A DNA stretch of 41,222 bases. Source: Halothiobacillus neapolitanus. Its GTDB lineage: Bacteria > Pseudomonadota > Gammaproteobacteria > Halothiobacillales > Halothiobacillaceae. This document shows, one piece after another, positions 28,244-37,974 of the stretch (the stretch's first letter is position 1; the number at the start of each line of letters is the position of its first letter). Where the stretch lies: contig DZCK01000005.1 in assembly GCA_022730245.1 (NCBI GenBank), positions 1-41,222 of the forward strand. The letters are read 5' to 3'. The notes below the pieces were generated by a model. The model made no database searches and was not told where the DNA came from. It saw only the letters and a program-made list of their open reading frames with translations. The translations under genes were made by a program, and so were the position numbers.

Positions 28244-30919
28244 ATGAAGAGCGCAACGCCATTTGGGTTGAAATGGGGCGCATTTTATATGCGCTGGATT
28301 CGGCGGCTGGTGCCCCCGATCAGCGTGATGGTCGTGGTGCTGCTATTGGTGCTGATGTATCTCATTTCCGAGTCATTGCAGCGTGCCGATCAGCCCGAGC
28401 ATCTGTATCTCACCCTGCTTGGTTTGAGTGCGCTCGGTATTTTATTTTTGGCGATTGTGGTGCTGGCGCACATGGTTCGCCTGTTCAGCCATTACAGGCG
28501 CGGCACGCCGGGCGCTCGGCTGACCGCTCGGCTGGTGCTAACGTTTGTGGGGCTTACCACCATCCCGGTCTTGATTGTGTTTTATTTTTCGGTGTCGTTT
28601 ATTCAACGCGGCATTGATTCTTGGTTTGATGTGCAGGTCGAGCAGGCCATGAACGATGCTTTATCGTTGTCGCAAATGGCGTTTGATGGCCAAATGCGCA
28701 CCGCAATGAATGAAACGCTGCGTGCCGCGCAGCAGCTCAAGGGCATTTCGGGCGATTTAATTGCACTGGATTTAAACTCGGTGCGCCGTAACACGGGCGC
28801 GCATGAAATGACCATTTTTGGTCAGCGCAATTTAATTGTGGCCTCCGCTTCCGATGATTTGCAGGAAATTGTGCCCGCGCGCCCCGATGAAACCGCGCTC
28901 TCGCACGCCCGTGCGGGCAAAGATTTTATCGGGCTTGATCCGGGCGGCGGCGATACCATGCGCATTCGTGTGGTGGTGCCGCTCACGGCGGGTTTAACGG
29001 GCGATGGCAGCAGCCAAGTACTGCAAGCGCTGTATTCGATTTCACCCCGCGCCAATCAATTATCGAGCAGTGTGCAAGCGGCGTTTAATGAATACCGCAG
29101 TTTGATTTTTCTGCACAAATCGCTCAAAAAAACCTTTACATTCGCCCTCACGCTGGCGCTGTTGCTCTCCTTGCTAACTGCCGTGTGGCTGGCGTTTATT
29201 GCCGCGCGTAAATTATTGGCGCCCATTCGGGAATTGGCCGCCGGCACCAAAGCCGTGGCAGAAGGTGATTACAGCCTGCGCTTGCCGGTGGATCGGCGGG
29301 ATGATTTGGGGCAGCTCGTGCAATCGTTCAACACGATGACGGCGCGCGTGCGCCGGGCGCATCAAGTGATGCAGCAATTGCAAGAAATGGCCGACCAAGA
29401 GCGCGATTATCTGGAAACAGTCATTCAGCATTTATCTTCAGGCGTACTCACCCTCTCGCCCGATGGCCGCATTACGCGCAGCAACTCGATTGTGACCCAG
29501 CTTTTAAGCATTACGAGCCAGCATATTGATGGCTGTTCTTTGGCTGAGATTTGCCAAACTTATCCCCACCTAGAACCCATTTGCGCCGCGTTTGGCGGCC
29601 TCTTGGAGCCAGGGCAGCTACCCGCAGGTGCCACCGTGGAAGCGCAGGTGCGCATTATGGGCGATGCGGGGCGCAAGGTTTTGTTGAGCCGTGTGGCCGC
29701 CTTGCCCGCCGATGATGTGACGGGTGGGTTTGTGATGGTGTTTGAAGATGTGACCACCTTGCTGCAAGCCCAGCGCGATGCTGCGTGGTCGGAAGTGGCG
29801 CGGCGGTTAGCGCATGAAATTAAAAACCCACTCACGCCCATCCAGTTATCGGCAGAGCGTTTGCGGCGCCGGTTGCTCGGCACGCTTGAGGAAGAATCAG
29901 GGCAAATATTGGATCGTTCGACGCGCACCATTATTAATCAGGTCGAGGCCATGAAGCTGATGGTCAACGAGTTTGCCGAATATGCCCGTTCTCCCCAAAT
30001 GAAGCTTACCGCGCTCAATTTGGATGAATTGGTGGGCGAGGTGATTGATTTATATAAAGGGGGTGAAATTCCCGTTTTGCATCAAGCCTTTCAGGAGCCT
30101 TTGTGGGTGCGCGCCGATGTGGGGCGCATTCGGCAAGTGCTGCACAATCTTATTCGCAATGCCCAGCAAGCATTAACGGAGCACGGCTGCCAAAGCGGCG
30201 AGCCCCGGGTGACCGTGACCACCAGCCTGCACCAAGAGGGGGGCTTGGCGCTGGCGGAGCTGAATGTCACAGACAATGGCGCAGGCTTTCCCGAAACGAT
30301 GATTGATCGTTTGTTTGAGCCTTATGCCACCACGCGGCCGAAAGGGTCGGGCTTGGGTTTGGCGATTGTTAAAAAAATTATTGAAGAGCATGGCGGCGTG
30401 GTGACCGCCACCAATTTGCAAGAACAGTGGGCGATGGATTCGGCCTCGGCGCCGCCTTTAGTCGCACCGGATGCCAGCCCGTGGCTGCCATCTTCAGAGC
30501 CCGCAGCGGCAATCGCGCAAGGGGCGGAGGAGCGCATGCCTGCGGTAACCGGCGCACGAATTATGATTCGGCTACCCCTAGATACACCGGGACTCGATAC
30601 GCCGGAACTCGCTACGCCAAGCCTACGCTCATTATCCTCGCTGGCGCCGAGTGCGGAAACCGCCGTACCCGAGCCGCCGCAGGCAGAATCTGTCACGGCG
30701 GCAGCACGTTCTGGGCATACTATTCCACAAGATTTGTTCCGCACGGCGCAGGTGGTTGATGTGCGGCGCGCCGAACCGGCAGATGAACACCGCAAGAGCG
30801 CCCTGTCCGATTTGGACCCGCCGAATGAACATCCCAAAGATTTAGACGCCCGTAACCTTAATGCCAAACCCCTTGACCCTAAACAACTTGACCTAACGAG
30901 TAGCGCTGAAAAACCATGA
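28244..30919 (+). CDS. ntrY: NtrY-like membrane sensor histidine kinase
   Basis: TM segments, HAMP, PAS, H-box VARRLAHEIKNPLTPIQLSAERL, N-box NLIRNAQQAL, GSGLGLAIVKKIIEEHGG; adjacent response regulator. Confidence 0.9.
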   Translation: MKSATPFGLKWGAFYMRWIRRLVPPISVMVVVLLLVLMYLISESLQRADQPEHLYLTLLGLSALGILFLAIVVLAHMVRLFSHYRRGTPGARLTARLVLTFVGLTTIPVLIVFYFSVSFIQRGIDSWFDVQVEQAMNDALSLSQMAFDGQMRTAMNETLRAAQQLKGISGDLIALDLNSVRRNTGAHEMTIFGQRNLIVASASDDLQEIVPARPDETALSHARAGKDFIGLDPGGGDTMRIRVVVPLTAGLTGDGSSQVLQALYSISPRANQLSSSVQAAFNEYRSLIFLHKSLKKTFTFALTLALLLSLLTAVWLAFIAARKLLAPIRELAAGTKAVAEGDYSLRLPVDRRDDLGQLVQSFNTMTARVRRAHQVMQQLQEMADQERDYLETVIQHLSSGVLTLSPDGRITRSNSIVTQLLSITSQHIDGCSLAEICQTYPHLEPICAAFGGLLEPGQLPAGATVEAQVRIMGDAGRKVLLSRVAALPADDVTGGFVMVFEDVTTLLQAQRDAAWSEVARRLAHEIKNPLTPIQLSAERLRRRLLGTLEEESGQILDRSTRTIINQVEAMKLMVNEFAEYARSPQMKLTALNLDELVGEVIDLYKGGEIPVLHQAFQEPLWVRADVGRIRQVLHNLIRNAQQALTEHGCQSGEPRVTVTTSLHQEGGLALAELNVTDNGAGFPETMIDRLFEPYATTRPKGSGLGLAIVKKIIEEHGGVVTATNLQEQWAMDSASAPPLVAPDASPWLPSSEPAAAIAQGAEERMPAVTGARIMIRLPLDTPGLDTPELATPSLRSLSSLAPSAETAVPEPPQAESVTAAARSGHTIPQDLFRTAQVVDVRRAEPADEHRKSALSDLDPPNEHPKDLDARNLNAKPLDPKQLDLTSSAEKP
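30578..30622 (+). repeat. 15-bp imperfect tandem repeat in the ntrY 3' region
   Basis: CTAGATACACCGGGA / CTCGATACGCCGGAA / CTCGCTACGCCAAGC encoding LDTPG-LDTPE-LATPS. Confidence 0.8.
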
Positions 30920-32301
30920 GTATTGGACACATCCTGGTCGTCGACGACGAATTCGAAATTCGCAACCTCTTGGCCGAGCTTTTGGCCGATGAGGGCTACA
31001 CCGTATCCACCGCTGCCGATGCCATTGAAGCCCGCGCGTCAATTTTAATCCGTCGGCCTGATTTGATTTTGCTGGATATCTGGATGCCGGGGCAAGATGG
31101 CATAAGCTTACTGCGCGAATGGCATGAGCACGATCAGCTCATCTGGCCTGTGATTATGATGTCGGGGCATGGCACGGTTGAAACGGCGGTTGAAGCCACC
31201 CGTTTGGGTGCGTTTGATTTTATCGAAAAACCGATCTCGCTCGATAAGCTGTTGCTGCTCATTGAGCATGGGTTAGAGAACACGCGGCTTGCCCGTGAAA
31301 ACGATCAGCTCAAACGCAGTGCGCCCGATCCCTTTGAGCTGATTGGCGATAGCGACTACATGACGACCCTGCGCGCGCAAGCCAAAAAAGTGGCCGGTCA
31401 TGATGCCTGGGTATTGATTTCCGGCGAGCCGGGTACCGGTAAACAGGCGCTGGCACGATATATTCACCATCATTCACCGCGTCGGCATTTCCCCTTTATC
31501 GATACCGGTGGGGTTGCGATGGGTGGGCGCCAAAATGCAGTCGTCGAGCTTTTTGGCTCCGAGGAAGATGGCAAAATTCGTTATGGCCTGCTTGAACAAG
31601 CCAACGGCGGCACTTTGTTTATCGCCGAAGCGGCGGATATGGATGAGCAAACGCAAATGCAGCTGATCTCCGCGCTCGAAAACCAAACCTTTTTCCGCGT
31701 GGGCGGGGCTGAACCCGTGCATGTGGATGTGCGTGTGGTGGCGGCTACGCGTAAAGATCTGGAGTCGGAAGTGCGGGCGGGTAAATTCCGCGAGGACTTG
31801 TTTTATCACTTGTCTGTGGTGCCCTTGCCGATCGAGCCCTTGCGTCATCATGTGGAAGATGTGCCGATTCTCCTCGCCTATTACCTTGAAGCCGCGCACC
31901 GCATTGAAGGCTTGCCCAAGCGCGAGCTCACGATTGGCGCACGCAATCTACTCAAGGCACACACTTGGCCGGGCAATGTGCGTGAATTAAAAAATCTGGT
32001 GCAACGCATGCTCATTTTGGGCACAGGTGAGGTGATCGACGAGCAAGAAGTACAGCGCGCTTTGGGGTTTTTGCCTACCTTAATGGATAGCCAGGACGCG
32101 GTTGCCGCGACCTTAATTTCATTAAATCTTGATTTGCCCCTGCGCGATGCCCGCGATGAGTTTGAGCGGCGTTATTTGTTGGCGCAGCTCAAAAGCTGTG
32201 CGGGCTCGATGACCGAACTCGCGCGTTTAACCGGCATGGAACGCACCAATTTATATCGCAAATTAAAATCGTTGGGCATCAGCGCCAACGAGCGAAGCTA
32301 A
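30916..32301 (+). CDS. ntrX: NtrX-like response regulator with degenerate AAA+ domain
   Basis: Receiver ILVVDDE..ILLDIWMPG, Walker A GEPGTGKQ, Fis-type HTH MTELARLTGMERTNLYRKLKSLGI. Confidence 0.9.
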   Translation: MSIGHILVVDDEFEIRNLLAELLADEGYTVSTAADAIEARASILIRRPDLILLDIWMPGQDGISLLREWHEHDQLIWPVIMMSGHGTVETAVEATRLGAFDFIEKPISLDKLLLLIEHGLENTRLARENDQLKRSAPDPFELIGDSDYMTTLRAQAKKVAGHDAWVLISGEPGTGKQALARYIHHHSPRRHFPFIDTGGVAMGGRQNAVVELFGSEEDGKIRYGLLEQANGGTLFIAEAADMDEQTQMQLISALENQTFFRVGGAEPVHVDVRVVAATRKDLESEVRAGKFREDLFYHLSVVPLPIEPLRHHVEDVPILLAYYLEAAHRIEGLPKRELTIGARNLLKAHTWPGNVRELKNLVQRMLILGTGEVIDEQEVQRALGFLPTLMDSQDAVAATLISLNLDLPLRDARDEFERRYLLAQLKSCAGSMTELARLTGMERTNLYRKLKSLGISANERS

Positions 32302-32323
32302 CCTATCCTAACGTGAGCACAGC

Positions 32324-33700
32324 ATGAAAATCATTATCTTGGGTGCGGGGCAGGTGGGCGCTTCACTGGCGACGGTGCTATCGCAGGAAACGCGCAATTC
32401 CGTTACCGTCGTCGATACGCAATCAGCCGCCTTGCTGCGTTTGCAAGAACGCTTAGACATTCGCACCGTAGAAGGCTATGGCGCCCAGCCGAGCGTGCTT
32501 TTTGCCGCAGGCGCGGCCGATGCCGATGTATTGATTGCGGTGACAAGCTCGGATGAAACCAACATGCTGGCCTGCGAGGTCGCTTGGACGCTGTATCGTA
32601 CACCCACTAAAATCGCCCGTATTCGCGCCACCGATTTTTTAGATCACCCCGCGTTATTTGATAACAACGCGATAGCGGTGGATTACATGATTAGCCCCGA
32701 GCGGTTAATTAAAGATTACATTGCCCGCTTAATGGAGTATCCCGATGCCCTGCAAGTGCGTGATTTTGCGGATGGCAGGCTGCGGTTAATTGGCTTGCGT
32801 GCGGATGCAGATGGCCCTCTTGTTGGCCAGCCCATTCGGTATTTATCCGACTTGCTGCCAGATGTGGAGGCAAGGGTGGCGGCCATTTTCCGTAAGGATA
32901 CGCCGCTGCACCCCGATGGTTCGACGGTGATTGAAGCCGATGACGAGGTGTTTTTTCTTGCCAAAACCGACGATATCCGCAAAGTCATGAGCGTGATGCG
33001 GCGGCTCGATCGCCCCTATCGGCGCATTCTGATTGCCGGCGGTGGCAACATTGGCGGCGGCTTGGCGCAAGCGCTGGAATCGCGCTTTCAGGTGAAATTA
33101 ATTAGCAATAATGCCGAAAAGGCCCGCAAACTCAGCGGCGAGCTGAATCACACCATCGTTTTGACGGGTTCTGCCACCGATAGCGAATTGCTGGTTGAAG
33201 AAAATATCGAGGACATGGACGTGTTCCTCGCCCTCACCAATGATGATGAAGACAATATTCTCGCCGCGATGCTGGCCAAAAAACTCGGCGCACGCAAAGT
33301 GATGTGCATTGTCAATCGCAGTGAATATGTGGATTTAATCCATATGGGCAGCATTGATATCGCCCTATCGCCGCACAACATTACCATCGGCAGCATGATT
33401 AGCCGCTTGCGACGGGGCGATGTGGTGAGCGTGCATTCCCTGCGGCGCGGCGCGGCGGAAGCCATGGAAATTATCGCGCGCGGCGATGCCAATACCTCGC
33501 AGGTGGTGGGGCGGCGGGTCGATGCCTTAAAACTGCCGCCGGGTACAACGATTGGCGCCTTGCTGCGCGATGGCGAGGTGCTCATCGCCCATCACAATAG
33601 CGTGATCGCGCCCGATGACCATGTGATTTTATTTCTCACCGACAAACGCTTTGTGCGCGACATTGAACAGCTGTTCACTGTGCGCTTTGGCTTTTTTTAA
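32324..33700 (+). CDS. trkA: Trk system potassium uptake regulator
   Basis: Two RCK/TrkA-N/C repeats: MKIIILGAGQVGASLATVLS, ILIAGGGNIGGGLAQALE. Confidence 0.97.
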   Translation: MKIIILGAGQVGASLATVLSQETRNSVTVVDTQSAALLRLQERLDIRTVEGYGAQPSVLFAAGAADADVLIAVTSSDETNMLACEVAWTLYRTPTKIARIRATDFLDHPALFDNNAIAVDYMISPERLIKDYIARLMEYPDALQVRDFADGRLRLIGLRADADGPLVGQPIRYLSDLLPDVEARVAAIFRKDTPLHPDGSTVIEADDEVFFLAKTDDIRKVMSVMRRLDRPYRRILIAGGGNIGGGLAQALESRFQVKLISNNAEKARKLSGELNHTIVLTGSATDSELLVEENIEDMDVFLALTNDDEDNILAAMLAKKLGARKVMCIVNRSEYVDLIHMGSIDIALSPHNITIGSMISRLRRGDVVSVHSLRRGAAEAMEIIARGDANTSQVVGRRVDALKLPPGTTIGALLRDGEVLIAHHNSVIAPDDHVILFLTDKRFVRDIEQLFTVRFGFF

Positions 33701-33715
33701 CGCGCTGGTACCCGC

Positions 33716-35167
33716 ATGCAATTTATCGTCGTTTTTCGGGTGCTGGGCGTGTTGCTCATGGTGTTCGGCTTAACCTTTATTCCGCCGTGGTGGGTGGGTT
33801 GGGTGATGGGCGATACCGATTTGGTGCCGTTCGAAACCAGTTTTTTTATCGCTGTGCTGCTGGGTGCCGCCCTGTGGCTGCCATTGCGCGGGTATCGGCG
33901 CGAGCTTAAATTGCGCGATGGCTTGCTCATTGTGGTGTCGTTTTGGCTGGTGTTGGGGCTGATGGGTGCGTTGCCCTTTTATTTGCAGCCAAGCCTTCAC
34001 CTAAGCTTTAGCCAAGCGGTGTTTGAATCCGTTTCAGGCATTACCACCACCGGTTCCACCGTATTGACGGGGCTGGATAGCCTGCCTAAATCCCTGTTGT
34101 TTTATCGCCAGCAGCTGCAATGGCTGGGGGGCTTGGGCATTATTGTGCTTGTGGTGGCTTTTATGCCGCTGCTCGGTGTGGGCGGCATGCAGCTGTATAA
34201 ATCGGAAATTTCAGGTCCTATGAAAGATGAGCGGCTATCGGGGCGCATCTCAGATACCGCCAAGGCGCTGTGGCAGGTGTATGCCGGTTTAACGTTACTC
34301 TGCGCCATTTTGTTTAAGCTTGAAGGCATGAGCTGGTTTGATGCGGTAAGCCATGCGTTTTCAACCATCTCAACGGGCGGGTTCTCGACCCACGATGCGA
34401 GTTTTGGTTATTTTAATAATTTTTCGATGGAGCTAACGGCGGTTGTTTTTATGGTTTTAGGCGGTACGCCCATGGCGCTGCACTATCTGGCAATGAAGCA
34501 TGGCTCCATTCGTGCGTATGGCAAAAGCTCTGAATTTAAGTTTTTTCTGCTGCTTTTACTGATCTTTTTTGCCGTGATTATGCTCACTGTGATGATTTCC
34601 AGGCCCTTCTCTGAGTGGCTGTGGGGCGCGCGTTGGGGGCTATTTACCTTAGTTTCGATGATGACGACGACGGGATTCACGCTGGTGGATAGCACGCCCT
34701 GGCCGGTTTTTTTGCCCGTGTTGGTTTTGGCAACCGCCTTGATTGGCGGTTGCGCCGGATCAACTGCCGGCGGCTTGAAAACCGTGCGGTTTTTGTTGCT
34801 GACCCGGCAAGGGTTAAATGAGCTTCGAAAATTAGTGCACCCGCATGCCGAGTTTGTGGTGAAACTCAGCGGGCGGGCGATTAACCCCTCGGTGATTAGC
34901 GCGGTTTGGGCGTTTTTTGCTGCGTATGTATTTATTTTTGTATTGGTTTTTTTTGCGATGATGGTTACCGGCCTTGATCCTGTTTCCGCCTTAGGCGGCG
35001 CGATTGGCACACTCACCAGTGCAGGCCCGGGTTTGGGCACGGTTGCGAGCACGTTTGTTAGCGCATCAACGGGCACGTTATGGGTCGGCACAATCTCGAT
35101 GATTTTGGGGCGGCTGGAGATTTTTACCGTGCTGGTCTTGTTTTTGCCGATGTTCTGGCGGCGGTAA
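33716..35167 (+). CDS. trkH: Trk potassium uptake protein
   Basis: Multi-TM with filter segments SGITTTGSTVL, STISTGGFSTHD, MMTTTGFTLVD, GTLTSAGPGLGT. Confidence 0.96.
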   Translation: MQFIVVFRVLGVLLMVFGLTFIPPWWVGWVMGDTDLVPFETSFFIAVLLGAALWLPLRGYRRELKLRDGLLIVVSFWLVLGLMGALPFYLQPSLHLSFSQAVFESVSGITTTGSTVLTGLDSLPKSLLFYRQQLQWLGGLGIIVLVVAFMPLLGVGGMQLYKSEISGPMKDERLSGRISDTAKALWQVYAGLTLLCAILFKLEGMSWFDAVSHAFSTISTGGFSTHDASFGYFNNFSMELTAVVFMVLGGTPMALHYLAMKHGSIRAYGKSSEFKFFLLLLLIFFAVIMLTVMISRPFSEWLWGARWGLFTLVSMMTTTGFTLVDSTPWPVFLPVLVLATALIGGCAGSTAGGLKTVRFLLLTRQGLNELRKLVHPHAEFVVKLSGRAINPSVISAVWAFFAAYVFIFVLVFFAMMVTGLDPVSALGGAIGTLTSAGPGLGTVASTFVSASTGTLWVGTISMILGRLEIFTVLVLFLPMFWRR

Positions 35168-35170
35168 TTG

Positions 35171-36112
35171 ATGGCATTACGCACGAATGCCGAAGGGCGG
35201 CGTTTTTCACTCGCTTTTTTATGCCCTAGGTACTGGCTTACTTGGTTCGCCGTCGGGTGGCTGGCCGTGCTGGCTTTTTTGCCCCATAAACTGCGATTGG
35301 GTTTGGCGTGGGCGCTGGCGGCGGTGTATCAACGGGTGTATGTCAAGCGGGTGCGCATCGTTGAGCGCAATCTGGCCTTGTGTTTCCCCGAGGTGGCCTT
35401 GGCGCAGCGCTATGTCTGGCGGCGGCAGAATTTTTTGCTTCAAGCCTATGCGCTGCTCGATTTAGGGCGGCTGTGGTTTCGTTCACAGGCTTATTTAATG
35501 CGGCAAACGGAGGTGCGTGACCGAGCCTTGTTTCAGCAATTAATCGCCTCGGGTGGGGTGGTGCTTACCGGCCACGGGGCGGGGCTTGAATGGGTGGGGC
35601 ATTTTTTCACCCTGAATATGCGCGGTTCGGCAATGTATAAACCCTTTGGGCGAAATCGGCTGCTTAACTGGCTGTTTGAGTGGGGGCGCGAACGCCATGG
35701 TGCCCGGGTGTACCCGCGCGAGGCGGGGTTGAAACCCCATATTCGGCATTTGCGGGCAGGGCAAGGTTTTTTTTATATTGCCGATGAAGATTTAGGCTTG
35801 GCCGATTCGGTGTTCGCGCCGTTTTTTGGGGTGGAAAAAGCCACCGTGCCGCTGGCGGGGAAAATCGCCGCCCTCGGCAAAGTGCCAATTTATCCCGCGC
35901 TGGGGCAGCTTAATTTACGCAATGGGCGGTATCGGCTGTTTTTGATGCCCCCTATTATCGTGCCGGTTGAGGCAGATCGTGCGGCGGCACTGGCGATTAA
36001 CCATGCGCTGGAACAGCTTATTTTGGACAATCCGCCGCAATATATGTGGTCGCTTAAGCTGTTTAAAACGGGGCTGGCGAATCGAGCCGATCCCTATTCA
36101 ATGCCTGACTGA
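35171..36112 (+). CDS. LpxL/HtrB-family lysophospholipid acyltransferase
   Basis: HX4E motif (HGAGLE), YIADEDLGLADSVFAPFFGVEKATVPLAGKIAAL, NPPQYMWSLKLFKT. Confidence 0.85.
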   Translation: MALRTNAEGRRFSLAFLCPRYWLTWFAVGWLAVLAFLPHKLRLGLAWALAAVYQRVYVKRVRIVERNLALCFPEVALAQRYVWRRQNFLLQAYALLDLGRLWFRSQAYLMRQTEVRDRALFQQLIASGGVVLTGHGAGLEWVGHFFTLNMRGSAMYKPFGRNRLLNWLFEWGRERHGARVYPREAGLKPHIRHLRAGQGFFYIADEDLGLADSVFAPFFGVEKATVPLAGKIAALGKVPIYPALGQLNLRNGRYRLFLMPPIIVPVEADRAAALAINHALEQLILDNPPQYMWSLKLFKTGLANRADPYSMPD

Positions 36113-36142
36113 ATGCCCGCTTAAGGTTTACCCATTTAAGGT

Positions 36143-37051
36143 TTAATTGGGGCGGCGGCGAAACCGCCTATAAACCCATTGATATTGCGCAAGATTCGCG
36201 CGCACCATCTGCTCGATACCGGCATTTAACGCGGCGAGTGCGATGGCGGGATCTGGGTCAACCATCCCCTCTGGTGCGGGGTAGAAATGTAACCGGTACC
36301 CTTGCCCGCGCGCGAGCCGTTCGGTTCTGCCCAGCACGGCCACGGCGCCGGTTTTTTGCATTAAGTTGTGAATTAAGGTGAGTGTGTAGGCGGGCTGGCC
36401 AAAAAAAGGCGCAAAGGCGCCTTCGCCTACATTGGGTTCTTGATCGGGCAAAATGGTGATGAGCTCGCCGCGCCGCAAGGCCAGTAATAAGGCTTTGACC
36501 CCCTGCCGATTGGCGGGCACGAGCTTGGCGCCAAACCGTTCGCGGGATTGGGTCATTAGCTGCTCGAAGGCCGGCTCACGCGGCGGGCGATAAACGGTGG
36601 TCATCGGGGTGTGCAGCGCGGTGTATAGCCCACCCAATTCCCAGGCCCCACTATGGGGCGCCACTAAAATAACCCCTTGCCCAATCGCTAACGCTTGATC
36701 TAGGTAGGCTTGTCCTTCAATACCCCGCACTAACGCTTCAATTTGTGGTTTTTTGCCCAGCCATACGCGGCCAAGCTCGGTCAGGGTTTGCCCGGTTTGC
36801 GCCAAGCTGTGTTTCACAAGTTGCTGTTGCTGGGCGGCGGTTAGTTCGGGTAAGCACAGGGCAATATTGGCTTCTGCCACGCGCCGCATGGGGCTTTTTA
36901 TTAGCCACGCCAAGCGCCCTAATCCCGCGCCTATCGCATGGCTAATTTGCAAGGGTAGCGCGGCCAATACCCGCAAAAAAAACCGCATCAGAATGAGCCG
37001 CAAGGCACTGCGCAGGGGGCGGCCATGGCTTTGGGCGGTTGGCTTACTCAT
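36143..37051 (-). CDS. LpxL/HtrB-family lysophospholipid acyltransferase
   Basis: HX4E motif (HSGAWE), TVYRPPREPAFEQLM, LPDQEPNVGEGAFAPFFGQPAYT, AQYQWVYRRFRRRP. Confidence 0.88.
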   Translation of the reverse strand: MSKPTAQSHGRPLRSALRLILMRFFLRVLAALPLQISHAIGAGLGRLAWLIKSPMRRVAEANIALCLPELTAAQQQQLVKHSLAQTGQTLTELGRVWLGKKPQIEALVRGIEGQAYLDQALAIGQGVILVAPHSGAWELGGLYTALHTPMTTVYRPPREPAFEQLMTQSRERFGAKLVPANRQGVKALLLALRRGELITILPDQEPNVGEGAFAPFFGQPAYTLTLIHNLMQKTGAVAVLGRTERLARGQGYRLHFYPAPEGMVDPDPAIALAALNAGIEQMVRANLAQYQWVYRRFRRRPN

Positions 37052-37883
37052 GGGCAGACTGGGTGGGGCTTAAGGCGGCGGGCGATAGCGCTTGGGCTAA
37101 CCCATCGCGCATTAAGGGGGTCAGGCTAACCGCGAGCGAGCGAAATAGTTGCGGGTTAAGCGTTTCTTCTGCCGCTAAGAGCTGCTTGAAGTGTTCACGT
37201 TGGGTGGGTTTGGCAAAGCAGGCGGGGCAGTTGTCTTTAATCACAGGGAGCTTATTTTGTGCGGCAAAATCCACCAGCATGCGCTCTCGAATCCGTACAA
37301 AGGGGCGGATGATGCGCACATCGCCGGCATCGTTACGGTAGTGCGCTTTCATGGTATTGAGTTTGCCGCCATGAAAGGCGCTCATCAGAAAACTTTCGGC
37401 TAAATCATCCAAATGCTGCCCCAGCGCCAGCACGTTGTAGCCCTCGCGCCGTGCGGCTTTATACAAAAGGCCGCGCTTCATGCGGGAACAAAATGCGCAG
37501 TACGAATCACCCCGCATGTGTGCGTTGGCCAGACCCACAATATCCTCGCGTTCGACAAAATACGGGATGCCGAGCTTGGCTAGGTAGGGCACGAGCGGCG
37601 CCGGATCAAACCCGCCGACGAGCGGATCTACCGTAATGGCGGCGAGCTCAAAGGCGATAGGTGCGCGACGTTGCACATGATGCAAGCAGTGCAAAAGCGA
37701 GAGCGAGTCTTTGCCGCCCGATACACCCATCAGGATTCGATCACCCGGCTGGATCATCGAAAACTCCATCAGGGTGCGGGCTAGGATGCGTTGCAGTTTT
37801 TTGCTCGGCGTCATCCAGCCCGCGTGCGGGGGCGGTTGATCGGGCTTTAATTCGGCGGGGATGGGTGGCGTTCGTTCGTTCAT
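37044..37883 (-). CDS. ttcA: tRNA 2-thiocytidine synthetase
   Basis: PP-loop MGVSGGKDSLSLL, CAFCSRMKRGLLYKAA, LALGQHLDDLAESFLMS, CPAC. Confidence 0.94.
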   Translation of the reverse strand: MNERTPPIPAELKPDQPPPHAGWMTPSKKLQRILARTLMEFSMIQPGDRILMGVSGGKDSLSLLHCLHHVQRRAPIAFELAAITVDPLVGGFDPAPLVPYLAKLGIPYFVEREDIVGLANAHMRGDSYCAFCSRMKRGLLYKAARREGYNVLALGQHLDDLAESFLMSAFHGGKLNTMKAHYRNDAGDVRIIRPFVRIRERMLVDFAAQNKLPVIKDNCPACFAKPTQREHFKQLLAAEETLNPQLFRSLAVSLTPLMRDGLAQALSPAALSPTQSAHE

Positions 37884-37974
37884 GGGGCATCAAAGAATAA
37901 AAACCCCCCCATTGTACGACAGGCGGTGTTCAGCGCTAAGATGCGCGTGGATGTTTAATCAGAGGAGCCTTGCG

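Noticed and set aside
30322-30930. 202-aa minus-strand ORF
   Set aside because: Ser/Ala-rich antisense of the ntrY low-complexity region.
34483-35184. 233-aa minus-strand ORF
   Set aside because: Antisense of trkH; composition typical of shadow ORFs.
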